In this document: positions 36,601 through 49,500 of the stretch, in pieces | Position numbering within the stretch: the stretch's first letter is position 1 | How the letters are laid out: each line of letters begins with the position of its first letter | Notes under the pieces: model-generated | What the model was told of the DNA's origin: nothing | Seen by the model: the letters and a program-made list of their open reading frames with translations, nothing else | The model's database searches: none | Assembly: GCF_030272615.1 (NCBI RefSeq) | Contig: NC_081409.1 | Span: forward strand, 529,950,291-530,014,290 | Reading direction: 5' to 3' | Origin: Cryptomeria japonica | Taxonomy: Eukaryota; Streptophyta; Pinopsida; Cupressales; Cupressaceae | DNA: 64,000 nucleotides | Program-made: the position numbers and the translations under genes

Positions 36601-38300
36601 TAGTGGTTCATACTTTGGTTAGATGGAGGCATTTTCTTCTTGGACATAGATTCGAGTTGCATAGTGATCATCATAGTTTGTAGTATATCTTCACATAGCC
36701 AAATCTGAATGCTAGGCAGAGGTGTTGGATGGAGTTCTTATGTGAGTATGACTTTGAGGTGAGATATATTCAAGGTAAGGAGAATGTGGTAGCAGATGCA
36801 TTGAGTCGCAGGAGGCATGAGATTTCAGCAATGTCTCTTAGTGTGGATTTGAGGAGCCCTATTCTTAGTGCCCTTGCTTCAGATGTATGGTATCAGGAGA
36901 TTATTGCAGAGGCTGCCGCAAGTAGAGCTCTTGAGGGCAGATATGTAGGTTACTCAGTGGAATCAGATGGACTTCGTAGGCATTTGGGACATATTTATGT
37001 TCCACCATCAGACGGTCTTCAAGATTTGATCGTGTCGGAGGCACATCATGCACCTTACTCGGCACATCCAGGTGTTAAGAAGATGCACATGGATTTGAGA
37101 TAGATATATCATTGGTCTAGAATGAGGAGAGATATTGCAGATTTTGTGGCATGTTGCCTAGAGTGTTAGTGAGTGAAGGCAGAGCATCAACATCCCACAA
37201 GATTATTACAGTCACATTTGGTTCCAGGATGGAAATGGGATATTATATCTATGGATTTTATAGTTGGATTGCCCATGTCTTCATGCCGTCATGATGGTAT
37301 TATGGTCACTGTAGACAAATGACCAAAGTAGCCCACTTTTCTCTGATCAGGTCTTCGTATATAGTAGCAATAGTAGCTTGGGTTTTCTTGGAGGGACTTG
37401 TGAGGTTTGCATGGTATTCCTCGACAGATCATATCAGATCATGATTCAGTGTTCACATTAGCATTTTTTATAGCTCTTCAGCATGATTTGTGTATGCAGT
37501 TGAACTTTAGTTAAGCTTATCATCCCAAGACATATGGACAGACAGAGAGGGTGAATCGGGTTTTGGAGGACATGTTGAGGATGTACGTCATGGACCAGCA
37601 GTCTTGTTGGGAGGATTATCTCTATTTGGTTGAGTTTTCATACAATAATGGTTACCATAGCTCTATTGGTATGTCTCTTTATCAGGCGTTATATGGTAGA
37701 CCATGTCGCATGCCCTTGAGTTGGGACCGTTTAGAGGATAGAGTGCATATTGGATCAGAGATGTTGTAGGATATGGAGGAGTAGGTAACTCGCATTAGAG
37801 AGCATTTGTTGGTTGCCCAGGATAGACAAAATAAATATGTGGATGCTCATCGAGTGGACAGACAGTTTTCTGTTGGTGACAGGGTATTTATGAGAGTTCA
37901 CCTATGAAAGAGTCCAATCCGTTATGGAAAAGGCTCTAAGTTGGCACCTCAGTTTGTTGGACCTTTCAATATTTTGGAGTGGATTGGTCATGTGGCTTAT
38001 CGCCTTGCCTTGCCACCTAGCTTGTCCCGCATCCATGATGTCTTTCATGTTTCAATTTTGAGGTTATATCATCCTGATATTTTGCATGTGTTGGATTGGA
38101 ATGCTTTACAGGTCGAGAACATGAAACTTTCTATGGAGCCCGTGCACATTCTTCAGCACAAAGAGATGTCCCTCAGAGGTTGGAACGTAGAGCAGGTACG
38201 GGTCCAGTGGGATCCGATTGATGATTCTTCAGCTACATAGGAGGATGCAGTGCCGATGAGAGAGCTATATCCCTATTTGTTCTCAGGATTCCAGGAGTAA
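33677..38300 (+). pseudogene. Gypsy-H gag-pol polyprotein, heavily degraded
   Basis: ATG 33677 opens a frame followed in one register to about 35500 through many stops (TGA 33851, TAG 34277, TAG 34508 and others), then a single-base gain in a T run shifts it. Gag core 33940-34510; CCHC knuckle 34805-34846 with a TAG inside (CFTCG, stop, LGH). The protease site reads LFDSRAPDSF, with Arg for the active-site Gly. RT has [10 protein letters not shown] and FLDD (about 36037). RNase H has [11 protein letters not shown] and ENVVADALSRR. In the integrase finger two adjacent stops (TAG TGA, about 37166) replace Gln-Arg. At least two frameshifts lie in 37300-37550. The frame ends after a YPYLF box at TAA 38298. 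It is far more damaged than the related Gypsy-A frame. Confidence 0.9.
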
Positions 38301-38322
38301 GCATAGGTAAAGGGGGGGAGGA
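38301..38322 (+). other. Polypurine tract of Gypsy-H
   Basis: gtaaagggggggagga directly precedes the LTR start at 38323. Confidence 0.85.
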
Positions 38323-39997
38323 TGTAGTGTCCATCCTTGATTTAACTTATTTTGACTAGAGTTGACTTTTATGTTATGCTTGATAGACTTATCTAGACTA
38401 TATTTTGATGATTTGGATGATGATTACTCATGTGCTTCAGTGACATAATTGATGTTAGACACTATTGGAAATATGCTATTTTGATTATCTATATGAATGT
38501 TGGTACTATCATGATTGATCATGTGATTTGATGATATATGTACTCGATGGATTTTATATGCTCACTATGTGATGTATTATTGATAGATTAGATTTATCAT
38601 GTTTTTGATGATGATTACAATTATGCTGACCCTACTTCATGATTACATATGATGAGATGTTTATGAGATGTGTTTGACTATTGTTTGACTATCTTCATGA
38701 TAGAGATGATTCCACATCACTCATTGCGAGTGTGATGTTTCATCGTGATTCTCTATCACTTGCTTGTTCTATTTATGTATATGTATATGTGGTATTGTCA
38801 TTTTGTGGTTGCAGGATTTTGCAGGTACCAGACATAGACTCCACCTGGACTCAGAGGTCTGAGCATGTCTTTAGTTCCAATGGTTTATGTGGTTCGGAGA
38901 TGGCATGAGTTCCCCTCACATGCTCTAGGTCTAAGTTGTTCACCGTGAGTAGTCAGCGTCTGGGCAAAATTTGCCATGTCAGTTAGTAAGCTTGGTTTTT
39001 TGGTATTGTGAGTCTAGTTTATGCCGGTTGATTTACTTGTTTATGTTAGATTAGTTATGTGGCTCTTGATGTGTAGTCTTATATTTGGTAATGTTTATTT
39101 TAATATATTTAATTTATATGTTTTGAATATCTAATTATTGGTATTTATATTTCTTTGATAATTAACATTTATTGATTTTATGATTATTTAATAATTGATG
39201 AGCTTTATTGCTGTTTAATATTTATTTAAAATTTTTGATTTAATTTTCTATGATATTTGATTATTTAATTATTTATTTGACCTTCTATGGTTTGATATTT
39301 AGTTGATATCTTACATTTATTTGGTCCTTTAATTTATTTTATTAGCTTTTGGGTTATTTGATTTTAATCCCCATTTGGATTATTTATTTACAACTTATAT
39401 TTATTTAATAGTTTGACTTTTATTCCTAAGTGGGGTGTATGAACACATTAAATTAAATAAAGAAATAAAACAATCCCACTTAGCTGAATAAGAATATTTT
39501 ATTTACTTTACCTACCCTTCACTCTCATTGGTTAAATTCAAAATGGGTGAATAAATTATATTATATGCTTTGTTGGTAAAATATACTCCAAAATGAAATA
39601 TTTTGATTGGCCGAGATTGAGGCTAGGGTGTTGGATTATTGTTTCTTTTTATTTTCATTCCCGTGAGGTTTTTTGGGTTGGTTTGCTCTTTTCTATAAAT
39701 TTCTCTTGCAAGTTTTCTTCTTGGTTTTGGATTTCTTCTCTCTTGGTTTTGGCTGGAGCTTGGATTGGATTTGGTTTAGCTTGTGGGAGCTTTTCTTCAG
39801 CTTCAATCTATTACTTCAAGTTGCAGGTTGGAGTTCTTCACTTTGCATTTTGGCTTTCAATGGCTTCTTTGTGTATACATTGTGTCTACATTGTTTTAGG
39901 TCTGGGTTGAAATATTACTTTACTGTATAGTTTTATTATTACTGAAGGTTAATATTTGGGAGGGAAACTTTATGTTATGAGAGTTCTTATACAGTTG

Positions 39998-40031
<34 letters not shown>

Positions 40032-41291
40032 GGTTTTTCCTATGTATGGCATTTCAGAGTTCTATGAAAATTGTTGTGAAGATATTTGGTTGATAAATCC
40101 TTGTTTGGATGAGAGTAGACTGGTTTTCCCTTTGTGAGTCCTTCAGTTGTGATTGTTTGGGATTGTCTTCATTGGATTCTCAGTGAGTTTTGTAGTGGTT
40201 CTGTTTGTTTTATGCCATGAAGATATTTGATGAAATCTTGGTTTATAGTCTGAGATATTTTGGTGTGTTTCTACCTATGTATTCCTTGTTTCTGGGCATC
40301 TCTTTTCATATGTTTTTTGAGCCCTTTTGAAAAGTCAAAATTTAATTATTTTACCCAAAAAATTTCTAAGTTTTCCGTAAGTCTTGTGCAAAAATGTTGT
40401 TTCTGCAAAAGCCTTGTCTTAATGTGTAAAAATGTTGTTCTTTATTGCATTTGCGATGCTCTACATAGCATAAGCGATGTCTCAAGATACATATGAGCGA
40501 TTCGGGAAACATAAGCATTGTTATTCTTGACAGAAGCGTTGTTCTTCTTGGCAGAAGCGCTAACCTGTCTGTGTTTCGTATTTTCTCAATTTTGGTCATT
40601 TTTGAGGTATTTTCCAGAATTGATTTTTGTACTAGAGGCTTAATTTGAGGTCTGTTAATATTTCCTTGTTTTTGGTTTGATCATTTTTTATGCATTTTGA
40701 TGTTTTTGAGTATATTTGTTTCTGTATGCATTGTGAATATTTTAGACTCTCTTCCATGTGGATAGGCCATGGATGATTGAGATAATTACTATGATGTTTT
40801 GGAATAGCAAGTGAGTAGGCCTTGGTGTGATGTTATCTTTTATTTGATGGCAGCACTGATGGCTCGATATGCCCTTGTTTATTGCTAGCCAAGCGGCTTA
40901 TTTTTCTATATTGATGTTGTTGTAGCCTTGCTTATGTTGTAAGAGTGTGTGTGGAAGTTGTTGGCTACTTTGAGTATTATTTTTCATGTATTTATGTTGG
41001 TAGAGCCTCTTGTGATTTATTGTTGGGCCATGTTAGGAGGAGTGGGCTTCCTTGTGATGACCAGGGTCATGAGAGATAGGCTTGCATGAGGTTCCTTGTA
41101 AGGATACATAAAGTCTAGACCACTAGGGCACATTGCAGTTTTCCATTATTTGTAAATGATAACCTAATAATTGACAGGTTGCGTAGTTAGATTAATTAAT
41201 AAGATGATAAACTGGTTTGTGCCTCATGATTTAGTCCTAGGGAGGATGTTTTAGGATAATCATGAGAAGGCCATGAAGACGGTACACTAAT
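38323..41291 (+). repeat. Gypsy-H 3' LTR, truncated
   Basis: Matches 29302 to about 32297 of the 5' LTR, including the (TA)n run at 40000-40026. It stops after actaat, where TGTTACC begins another element; ctaat (41287-41291) is the candidate target duplication. Confidence 0.88.
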
Positions 41292-41949
41292 TGTTACCAA
41301 ATTTTTGCACATGCTAAATTTGGTGGCCTAATGAGGCCTTGCTTTATTCATATTGAAAAGTGCCAAGCAAATGAGCAAATATCAAGTCAAATCATCAACA
41401 AGAAATGAGATATGCACTTCTTTTTTTTAACTTGTTTGCTTCATGTACAGATATAGGAAAAGTAAAATACAACATGTGGGTTAAAATGTGGCTCCCACGA
41501 GGGTTGAGCCCAACATGCTGATGGAGATGGATGTTACAAAGATAAATTGATCGCAGAGATTTTCATGCTCCATTGCACTTTCAAGAATGGCGTGGCTTAT
41601 CAAACCTTTAGGGAAATGCATTATTGCTAAGCATAAAACCAACACAACTCTTGCCAAATCATCCCTGCTGCGTGATCAAATGGCATTTTGACAAGATTCA
41701 GAAGTTTTCAAACAAAGGCTCGGGCGTAGAACACATGCAATAGCAGGGGATGTGTAAACACATTTATCCCACATTTGTGGTGGGGAGGAGAGTTTTAATA
41801 TTTAAATACAAAGCCCCACGCATATCAAGTGTCAAAGATTTTAGGCTTTTGACAAAGAGTAGCTAAGCATTGGTGGGCCCCCCACGTGCGCACGCATTTC
41901 AAAGCAACCAAATTTTGCAATAAAAGGGCAAATTAACAAGTGGGCAGGT

Positions 41950-43400
41950 TGCAAAGGATCTGACGGCCATCACTATACCGCTATGTGAAAGTGCTTGACT
42001 ATTGATCTCCATGACTTAGCGACTGGTGAGGTGGCATCCAGGTCGAAGTTGAGGTGGTTCCTGGGTGGATCATGTGGCAAAATAGAGGCTGACATGTGGT
42101 GACACCATGGCATAAGAGAGAGCCGCTTAGAGAGACTAAAGATCAAGCAGATCAAGGTAGATCAATGGCAGGTCTGAGATGATCCAACAACTGTCACTAT
42201 GTCACAATGGGAAGATGATTGCTGAATACTCACTGCGGCTTGGTGACAAAGCATGTGCCAAAAAGGGTTGACTAAAGGGCATGTAGGTTCAAGATGGATC
42301 AATAGTGGTCACTGATCCGCTATGAAAAGATGATTGCCTATAACCCATCATGGATCAATGACTAATGAGATGGCATCCAATGGCGGATGAAGTGGCTGAC
42401 ACATGGAAGATAGGTAGCGCCCAGATGGTGGCCAGCTAGACATGCAGTCAAACCAAAGAGTGACCTATCAAACAGATCTTGACATCGATGGATTTCTAAA
42501 TGAATTCACCGAAGGCATCGGTTTCATTGAAATAAAGGCATTGATGAAACTACAGGATCAATGAGACTTGTAAACGACTCATCGAGGGAGTAGTTTGGCC
42601 GAAAGAATGATATCCAACATAACCAAAGGTGACATGGTGATCCATGTGGATCTGCAAGCAGGTCATAGGCTGATGCATGGTAGGCTCGACAAATAGGTGG
42701 TGCCCAGGCACATCTCAGAATTAATGAGGATGCGCTACATGGTAGAGAGTAGATGAAGAACCAAGGTAGGCCAAGTCCAGTGGTAGGTTGAAGTGGCAAG
42801 ACAGGTGGATCTCATGAGCAAATCAGTGGTTGACACATGGTGACACATGATAGAGGAGAGCAGATCAGTCAGGGTTAATGGTTGGGCAGATCAAGGAAGA
42901 TCTAATGGTGATACGAGAGATCTAATGGCGATCACTATACCGCAATAGAAAGAAGCTCACCAGTTATCCCCATGACTTGACAACAAAGCATGTGTGGAAA
43001 AGGTGAGCGGCTCAGGTGCTAAGGATCGAGAAGTTTGAGGATAGGTCAACGATCGTCTCTATACCACAAGATGAAGATACTCGCTGGTTATCTCCCATGA
43101 CATAGCAACTGGCGAGGTGGCAGATGAGCTGGCCGTTGAGGTGGGCTCAGAACAAATTAGGATGTGCCATGTGGCAGAGTGTAGAAGAAGAACCAGGGTA
43201 GGCCCAAGTCCAGTGGCAGGACCAAGTGGCAATTAGGTGGATCCACGGGCGAAACAGAGGTTGACACATGGCACAGATGGACAAGGAGTTAAGGAGCAAG
43301 TAGGTTGGAGTCGATTCAATGGTTGACATTGTTCCAGAATATGGAGATGATCGATAGTTACCTATCGCGGATTGACGACAAAGAAAGGGTAAGTCTAGTG
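41950..43400 (+). repeat. Degenerate long-unit repeats in the Tat-I LTR/leader
   Basis: A phrase of the type atggcgatcactataccgctat, then aaagatgctygctagttatc, catgacttagcgact, ggtgaggtggca and gctgacacatggtgacaca recurs imperfectly near 41965, 42195, 42305, 42925, 43055 and 43325. Spacing varies between about 110 and 600 bases. Smaller shared blocks (gaagaaccaggtaggcccaagtccagtgg at about 42755 and 43187) show that units have been shuffled. Confidence 0.7.
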
Positions 43401-43494
43401 GTGGGTCCGGCCTAAGGTGAGATGGTGGTCACATGGCAAGTCAGACGGTGGTCAGCCGTATACAAGAATGAACCAAGTGGTGAGGCCCGACAAA

Positions 43495-43850
43495 TAATTC
43501 TATGGAAGTGCTACCATCGGCTATTGGAACAACCGGTTTTACCCTACCACGATGCCCGATGAGTTTGCATAAGGCCAAAAAGGAGCTATCGGATATCGGT
43601 AGAAGTGTTTTATACCTACCCTGATATCCCAATGAGGTCACCAGTGGATTGGAGCGAGTCAAAGTGTGTGGCAGAGCACACCATCAGGTATCGGCAAGAC
43701 TAGTTTTTGTGTTGCCCAGTAACCTGATAGGAAAGTATACTATTGGGAGCGCACCATCGGATATCACACTGTTGGGAGAGTGCCATCGTATATTAGCGAG
43801 AGTGTTTTGACGCTTTGCCAATAACCTGATAAGAAGGTGCGTGAGTTGTA
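43495..43850 (+). repeat. About 90-110-bp repeats with ccatcggatatcgg motif
   Basis: Roughly four degenerate copies of ccatcggatatcgg...agtgttttnnnccctaccc/gccaataacctgat at about 43512, 43588, 43682 and 43760. They follow the longer repeats in the same leader. Confidence 0.6.
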
Positions 43851-44350
43851 AAATTGTCTGTAGACAAGTGACTCAGTCCAAGTGAGCTCAACGCAAAATG
43901 ATGAGAAGTCAGAAATTTTGGAGGAGTTTTTCTTTGAGTTAGAGTCCTCATTTAGTGGATAAATGGCAACACATATTTTTGGGAGTCAAAATCCTTTTTT
44001 TGGAATTTTGAAAAGATTACTTGTATAAGGGACTTGTTGTCACTTAGTTCTAGAGTTCTAGAGTTGGTGCATGTTTAGTAGCAGAGATCTTTGCTCTTGT
44101 AACTCATTTTTTTATGAATATTTTCCAATTTTCATGAGCATTATTCAAACTTTGTAATGAGAAATACTCCTTGTTTTCAATAAACAACTGAATCCTTCTC
44201 TTATTTTTCGTGTTCTAAATGTTGTTGTGAATATTTTTTGGATGAATTAGTTGTGATTATTATCAAATAATTCTTCATTTTATCTCTATTCCTTCAATGT
44301 TCAGTGCATGGTTAAGCATACTATAGTGCAGATCAGTGCTTGAGTTACAC

Positions 44351-44945
44351 TTTTTGGTAAATGAAGTTGTGGGAACTATCTTTGTTCTCCTTCACAAAAA
44401 TATCAAAAAGACTGAACCTTTCACATGAGGCATTTATGCAAAGTATGCAATCTAGAGTTGTGAGTGTTTATTTTTCTTTATTGGATTCTTGTGAGTTCCT
44501 TATTATTGCAAGTCATTTTCAATCATTGGTGGATCACCTAGCAGTAGTTAATTTTCAGTTTTATGCATATCCTTCTACCTCTTTTCCAGTCAAGAAGTCT
44601 TTACTTTTTAGGTGATGAAATAGGAAGTCGACCTATAATCCAGAGGTCTTCTCTCATAATAGGATACCCACATCCTCATAGCAGTCCAATGTGTCACTGG
44701 ATTGCAGGAATTTCAAGCTTGCATCAGGTGCAAATCTATGCGACAATAGTTTTTGGCATGATCAGTGGGAATGTTGGACTTTATAGTTCATAGAAGGCCA
44801 CTGCATGTTATCTTGGTGTGTGCAGCAATAAATTATTTTTCACACCTGTTGACTCAAATCTTTGGTATTTTAGTAGTCAAACCTTCCTAGCTGATGAGAA
44901 AATACTAGACTAGGCAAAGTGCAGCCTCAATCAATCATACCTAGC
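44351..44945 (+). other. Tat-I leader before gag
   Basis: About 600 bases with no recognised domain. Two short open frames (44361-44615, 44563-44793) show no retroelement motif. Confidence 0.4.
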
Positions 44946-44949
44946 TATC

Positions 44950-46483
44950 ACCCCCAAAAAGGAGAGCTAGGGTAGTTAACAAAGTTCCAAATCTAGCAGT
45001 TGGTGTGCTACCTATTAATTCTAATTCTTACCCTATTGTTATAGCTCATAACAATCCATTGTTTGCAAGTTCTTCCAATCAGAATACACCAAATACCATT
45101 AGTCCTACAAGTGTTGCTATTTGTAACAGCAATATGGCTCTTAATCAACCCCCTAGGGTTCATCCATTTGTGCCTTTTAATCAGGGTAGTCCTTTAAACT
45201 TGGTTCAGCATGATGACATACTAGCTCCAACACTTAAGAGTTTGCCATTTTTCACTGCAGAGGATCAAACAATAGCTATTGAACATATTAGGGATGTGGC
45301 TTCCTTGTGTAAAGTGCATCACATTGTTGAAGAAAATGTTTCTTTGAGGCTTTTGGTAGCCTCTTTCAAAGGGAAAGCCCTTCAGTGGTTCAGGGGCTTG
45401 CTTGTGAACTCAATAGCTACGTGGGATGAGCTAGGACAACTTTTAAATCAGCATTTCGAAGACAAGTTAGATCATCTTTCATTGGTGGAGTAGCTCACTA
45501 CCATCAAAAGAGATCCACATGAGCATATGATGGATTTCAACTACCGGTTTCAAAGAACTTGGAATCGGATTCCAGCATCGGTAAAACCTTCTAATGATTA
45601 TGCTTTTTTGTTTTACCTAAAGGCTTTGAATAGTGATATTGCACTCATGATACAGTCTATGGGGGCAAATGCTTTACTAGCAGCATTTGATGTTGTTGTT
45701 AGGGCCGAGACTAGTCTTATTCAAGCAAGGAAGATAACACCTAGGCCTCCCATGCCATTTTTTGCTGATATACAACCCATTATCCCTGTAGTTCTACCTG
45801 TTATAGTTGTCATACCTCCATTTCCAACATATAATGCTAAAGTTGCAGTTCAAGAGCATGTTGTCCCTAGTCATTTGCAGGAGATAATAAGTATTAAGGA
45901 GCAAAATGCTAACCTACAGAAGACTTTGCAAAATTTTGGTAATGAGTTGGTTAATATCAAGAAAGCCCAAACTCAACCAGCTTACCAGATTCCTTTCCAA
46001 GTAGTTGGTTAATATCAAGAAAGCCCAAACTCAACCACCTTACCAAATTCCTTTCCAAGCTCCCTACCAGGCCTCGTACAAGCCAAACTCTTAAGGTCAA
46101 AGAAGGAATTTTAACCAAAGGCCTTTTCAACAGTATAATCCTAATACACCTAGTTCCTCAAGGGGTATTATTCCAGTCCAGAACAACTTGGTAGCTGACT
46201 ATGAGTGGTGTTTTCCTTGCCACCAGCCACATAACCAATCTGCATGCTCCAATGGCATGTTAAATCAGGCATTGATGGTGCAAAATAGTGTTGTTGTTCC
46301 AAGAAATCAGTCTCAAGAAGTTAATGAACAACAATCTACACCCATGGAACAAGGTAGTCCTAATGTTACTTTGATGAATTGGCAAGGTGAGGAGTTTTGT
46401 GGGGTTAATCAACCTCAAAATCAGTCATATATCCCTATAGCAGCCAACACAAGATCCAAGAAAAGGGATGTCGACATGGGGTA
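44950..46483 (+). pseudogene. Tat-I gag, degraded
   Basis: The frame containing 45005 is open upstream to about 44920, so the original start lies near 44950 or earlier. The gag core has ALQWFRGLL and FNYRFQRTWNRIP. TAG at 45491 and a frameshift near 46010 break it; bases 45957-45985 and 46012-46040 are a small direct duplication (gttaatatcaagaaagccca) spanning that frameshift. A zinc knuckle at 46209-46247 reads CFPCHQPHNQSAC. Its CX2CX3HX4C spacing is one residue shorter than the usual CX2CX4HX4C. Confidence 0.8.
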
Positions 46484-47521
46484 GTAGATTGATAAGAATA
46501 ATAATTAGCCTTTGTCAAGTACCCAAGCTCAGGCAGGGCCTTTCTCTGCTCAATATACATAGATTCTTTAGAGATCACAGCCTATGGTGACCAAAGATTA
46601 GCCAAAAAGCCAACCTCAACCAACACAAGTGCAAAAGGAAATTGTTGTTACTAAGGGACAACATAAGGTTAGTATGACTTATTTTAATATTTTGGATCAG
46701 TTGAAGAAAACTCATGTTAGCTTGTCAATGTGGGACTCGCTAGCTCTACCTGGGAAAAAAGATTTGATACATGATGCTTTGTCTAACCTTTCCTTGACTG
46801 CCCAACCATCTAATCAACAAGCTTCAAAGGTTGTTCTTAGCAATAAGCCTCAATAGAAGAGTGAACAATAGTCTTAGCATTCTAAGGTAAACAAACCACC
46901 TCCCTTTTATGTCACTCTAATCATTGGCCAACACCTAGTACATAACTGCATGATAGATTCAGGTGCAAGTAGCTCAGTCATGCCTAAGTAGTTGGTTGAC
47001 CAGTTAGGATTGACTTATGAGACATTGAATAAGGGTGTAGTGCAGTTAGGTGAGACTGTTGTAAATACTATAGGAGTAATTGTAAATTTGAGTCTAACAC
47101 TCCATGCTTGCCCCAATTTTTCTACTCCGCAAGATGTATATGTGATAGACCCGCCACCCTACTTTGCAATTTGCTTATCAAGAGACTTTATAGTCAAATT
47201 AGGGGGTTATTTGTCATCTAACTGGTCACATATGTTTTTTAGGACTAGGTATGAAACTAAAGTTACTATTAAATCAGAAGCTTTAGCTAATCATCACATA
47301 GAACCCTATATCCGTAGTGTTGTCAATGCCAGTTTGACCATTCATGAGCAAGATGACCAACCCATTCCGCGTGATCCAAACACGCCTATTGATGACATTC
47401 CTGATAATATTTTGGATGAATGGGAAGCTAAGAATCTTGAGGAAGATCCTTTTAAAAATATGGATGAGGTAAACCTTGGAGCCTATATGTTTCATGAACA
47501 AGGTTCTGCTATCCCAACTTG
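46484..47521 (+). pseudogene. Tat-I protease region
   Basis: Same frame as the knuckle, with several stops (TAG at about 46482, 46560, 46854, 46989). The protease active site reads MIDSGASSSVMP (about 46951-46986). A segment follows with CLSRDFIVKLGG and an acidic C-terminus ending TGA 47520. In complete Tat/Athila elements reverse transcriptase would come next; here the next frame, overlapping by a few bases, is the second RNase H. Confidence 0.75.
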
Positions 47522-48332
47522 ATGAAGGATGCTGGACAACAAGATAATCAACATCAAAATGAGCTTTGGAAGCTCTATTTTGATGGGTCAAAAAGTAAGA
47601 ATGGTATTGGTGGTGGTTGTATGTTGATTTCCCCTATTTATGATAAGTATTATGTAGCTTTCAGGTTTTCTTTTAGTTGCACCGATAATACAACTGAGTA
47701 TGAGGCCTTAATTCATGGTCTAAAATGGGCAAAGAAGAGAGGAATCAACTATTTGCAGGTTTATGGTGATAGTGAATTGGTTGTCAACCAAGTAAGAGGT
47801 CTCCATACCACTAAGAATTATCTTTTAAATTCTTATAAACATAGGGTATGGGATCTTATTGAAGATTTCCAAGCTTTCAATCTACTGTCTATTCCTTTAA
47901 ATTTGAATAAACATCCTGATAGACTTCTTGAAATAGGAGCACAGTATGATATTCTTAGTGATATCAGCAATATTAATAAACATCAATATGTAAAAGTGAT
48001 TGTTATGTCTTTCATTCCTAACAATGTTGATCATTGGCAAGTTTTTGATAGTGATCAACAAATTATTAACTTTTTGAGGGAAGAGGCAGAGTTTTCAAAA
48101 ACCATCCAAGAGAAGCTTAAGCAACAGTATGATGATCAACTCATACAGCTGAAAACAAACAAGCTACCTAAGGGCTTGGTCCCATTGGAGTCAATTTTCA
48201 ATGAGGATGATCAAGTGAGAAAAGAAAAATCTAGCTTGCAGATCAAGGAGGAACATTATGAAAATGTTGTGATTTTCAAGGATAAGTTGTTAAAGCTTGG
48301 CAAGGTGTGTACTTTAGAGGAAAGGCATGCAT
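47519..48332 (+). pseudogene. Tat-I second (archaeal-type) RNase H
   Basis: LYFDGSKSKNGIGGG, TEYEALIHGL and YGDSELVVNQV show the Asp-Glu-Asp series of an RNase HI fold; a later HPDRL could give the fourth acidic residue. This extra RNase H is the hallmark of Tat/Athila-group elements, where it follows RT and the ordinary RNase H and helps remove RNA during reverse transcription. The frame is unbroken for about 270 codons and would run on to 48379, but the last part is translated Copia-J LTR. tgcat (48328-48332) is the candidate target duplication of that insertion. Confidence 0.85.
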
Positions 48333-49500
48333 TGTTAGGCCCAATATGGAAAGCTAATGTACTGAGAGGGGAGGGGTGAATCAATACTTCAAATCCTTTT
48401 ATTAACAATATCTTTACTATTATGCATAAACCAAAAATTGATGTAACATAACATAAAGTTAAAACAAATAAATAACAATCATACATGATTCACTCCATAA
48501 CACATATATTTTGGTTACGCAGAAACTCTTGGTTAGAGAGAAAAACTGCGGTGGGGATGGCACCCACAACTTCACTACTGCAATAATAAAGGTTGCTCGG
48601 TTAGAGCTACATGTTTAGCTATTTTTGATAGCTTACCCTATTAGGAGTATCAAGATCTGTTGGATCTACCTTGCTAAAGGATTTTACAACACTTAATCTA
48701 AATGTTGCACCTAGTTAGAGGCTTTACAATTTATAGACTTGATTAGAGTCTTTTACCCTGTTAAAGGTTTCTCTTACAACTTCAAAATTTTCAATAAAAT
48801 CTTTACAACTATCTACAACTTTACATCTGGAATGTTATAGTAGATTCTATGTGCTCTAAATAAGATTACCTTGCCTATATCATACCTCGGTAACCCATAA
48901 AGTAACTCAATAAACCCTTCTATTTACTCTGTTCTTTGACTGTTCTCTGAAATCCTTTTTAGTGACCTCTGTGTCTCTGTAACAGTCATAACACTTAGTG
49001 CTTTCTCATGCATCACACATGTCTTGCTTCATACACTTGTGTATATCCATGTCACTCTCTTTTATCTTTAATCCATGCTGTATAAATAGATCTCTTATGT
49101 CATTGATCTAATTCATTGCTTTGATCTTACAAGCATGATTTCTCAAATGAATAACCATGCAAAATATTTCATTGGTTAGATGACCTCAAAATCATACACA
49201 ATGTTTAAGTGCAATTTCCAATGTGATAATAGTTCTATGTTCCTCGATCTTGTAACACATTTTCATATGTATGTCCAGGTTCAATGAATTTGGTAACACG
49301 TTTCACTCGGTGTATATCAACTCGGTGTATCATCTTTGCTGCTCGGTAGACAGCTCGGTGCATACTCGGCTCTATGACTACTTTCTTCTATAACTGACTG
49401 GACTGTGCTTACCAAATGAATATTTCAGTAGTAGTAACCGACTAGAGTATATAGAATGACTTTGGATATAAAACTAATGGCAACTTGATAAGTAGTAACA
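48333..49500 (-). repeat. Copia-J 3' LTR (1,168 bp)
   Basis: Plus-strand ends TGTTAGGCCC and GTAGTAACA, which are TGTTAC...CCTAACA on the minus strand. About 900 bases match 55164-56068. The motif ctcggtgta / ctcggta recurs (49315-49365). Confidence 0.88.

Larger units (their letters stand above)
29302..41291 (+). mobile_element. Gypsy-H: Ty3/gypsy (Del/Tekay-type) retrotransposon with 4.2-kb LTRs
   Basis: 5' LTR 29302-33500, initiator tRNA-Met primer site 33504-33515, gag-pol pseudogene 33677-38300, purine tract, and 3' LTR 38323-41291 cut short. Integrase and RNase H closely resemble Gypsy-A. The first 220 or so LTR bases differ at about 15 positions between the copies by my hand comparison, so the insertion is not very recent. 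The tail of the 3' LTR (about 1.2 kb) is replaced by Tat-I. If complete the element would be about 13.2 kb, of which almost two thirds is LTR. Confidence 0.9.
41292..44350 (+). repeat. Tat-I putative 5' LTR
   Basis: Proposed from its TGTTACC start and a GAGTTACA end at 44350 followed by a ctttttggtaa stretch that could be a primer site. A polyadenylation-like ttcaataaacaac lies at 44178. There is no second copy to prove it. It contains the repeat families described separately. Open frames in it are short and not counted. Confidence 0.4.
41292..48332 (+). mobile_element. Tat-I: Tat/Athila-like Ty3/gypsy element lacking visible reverse transcriptase
   Basis: Begins TGTTACC at the break in the Gypsy-H LTR. 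It has a 3.7-kb non-coding leader with tandem repeats, then gag (from about 44950), protease (about 46960) and an archaeal-type second RNase H (47519-48332), which among plant elements marks the Tat and Athila groups. The sequence then stops at 48332 where Copia-J starts; integrase and 3' LTR would lie to the right of the window. No RT or first RNase H lies between protease and the second RNase H, where they belong. Confidence 0.75.
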
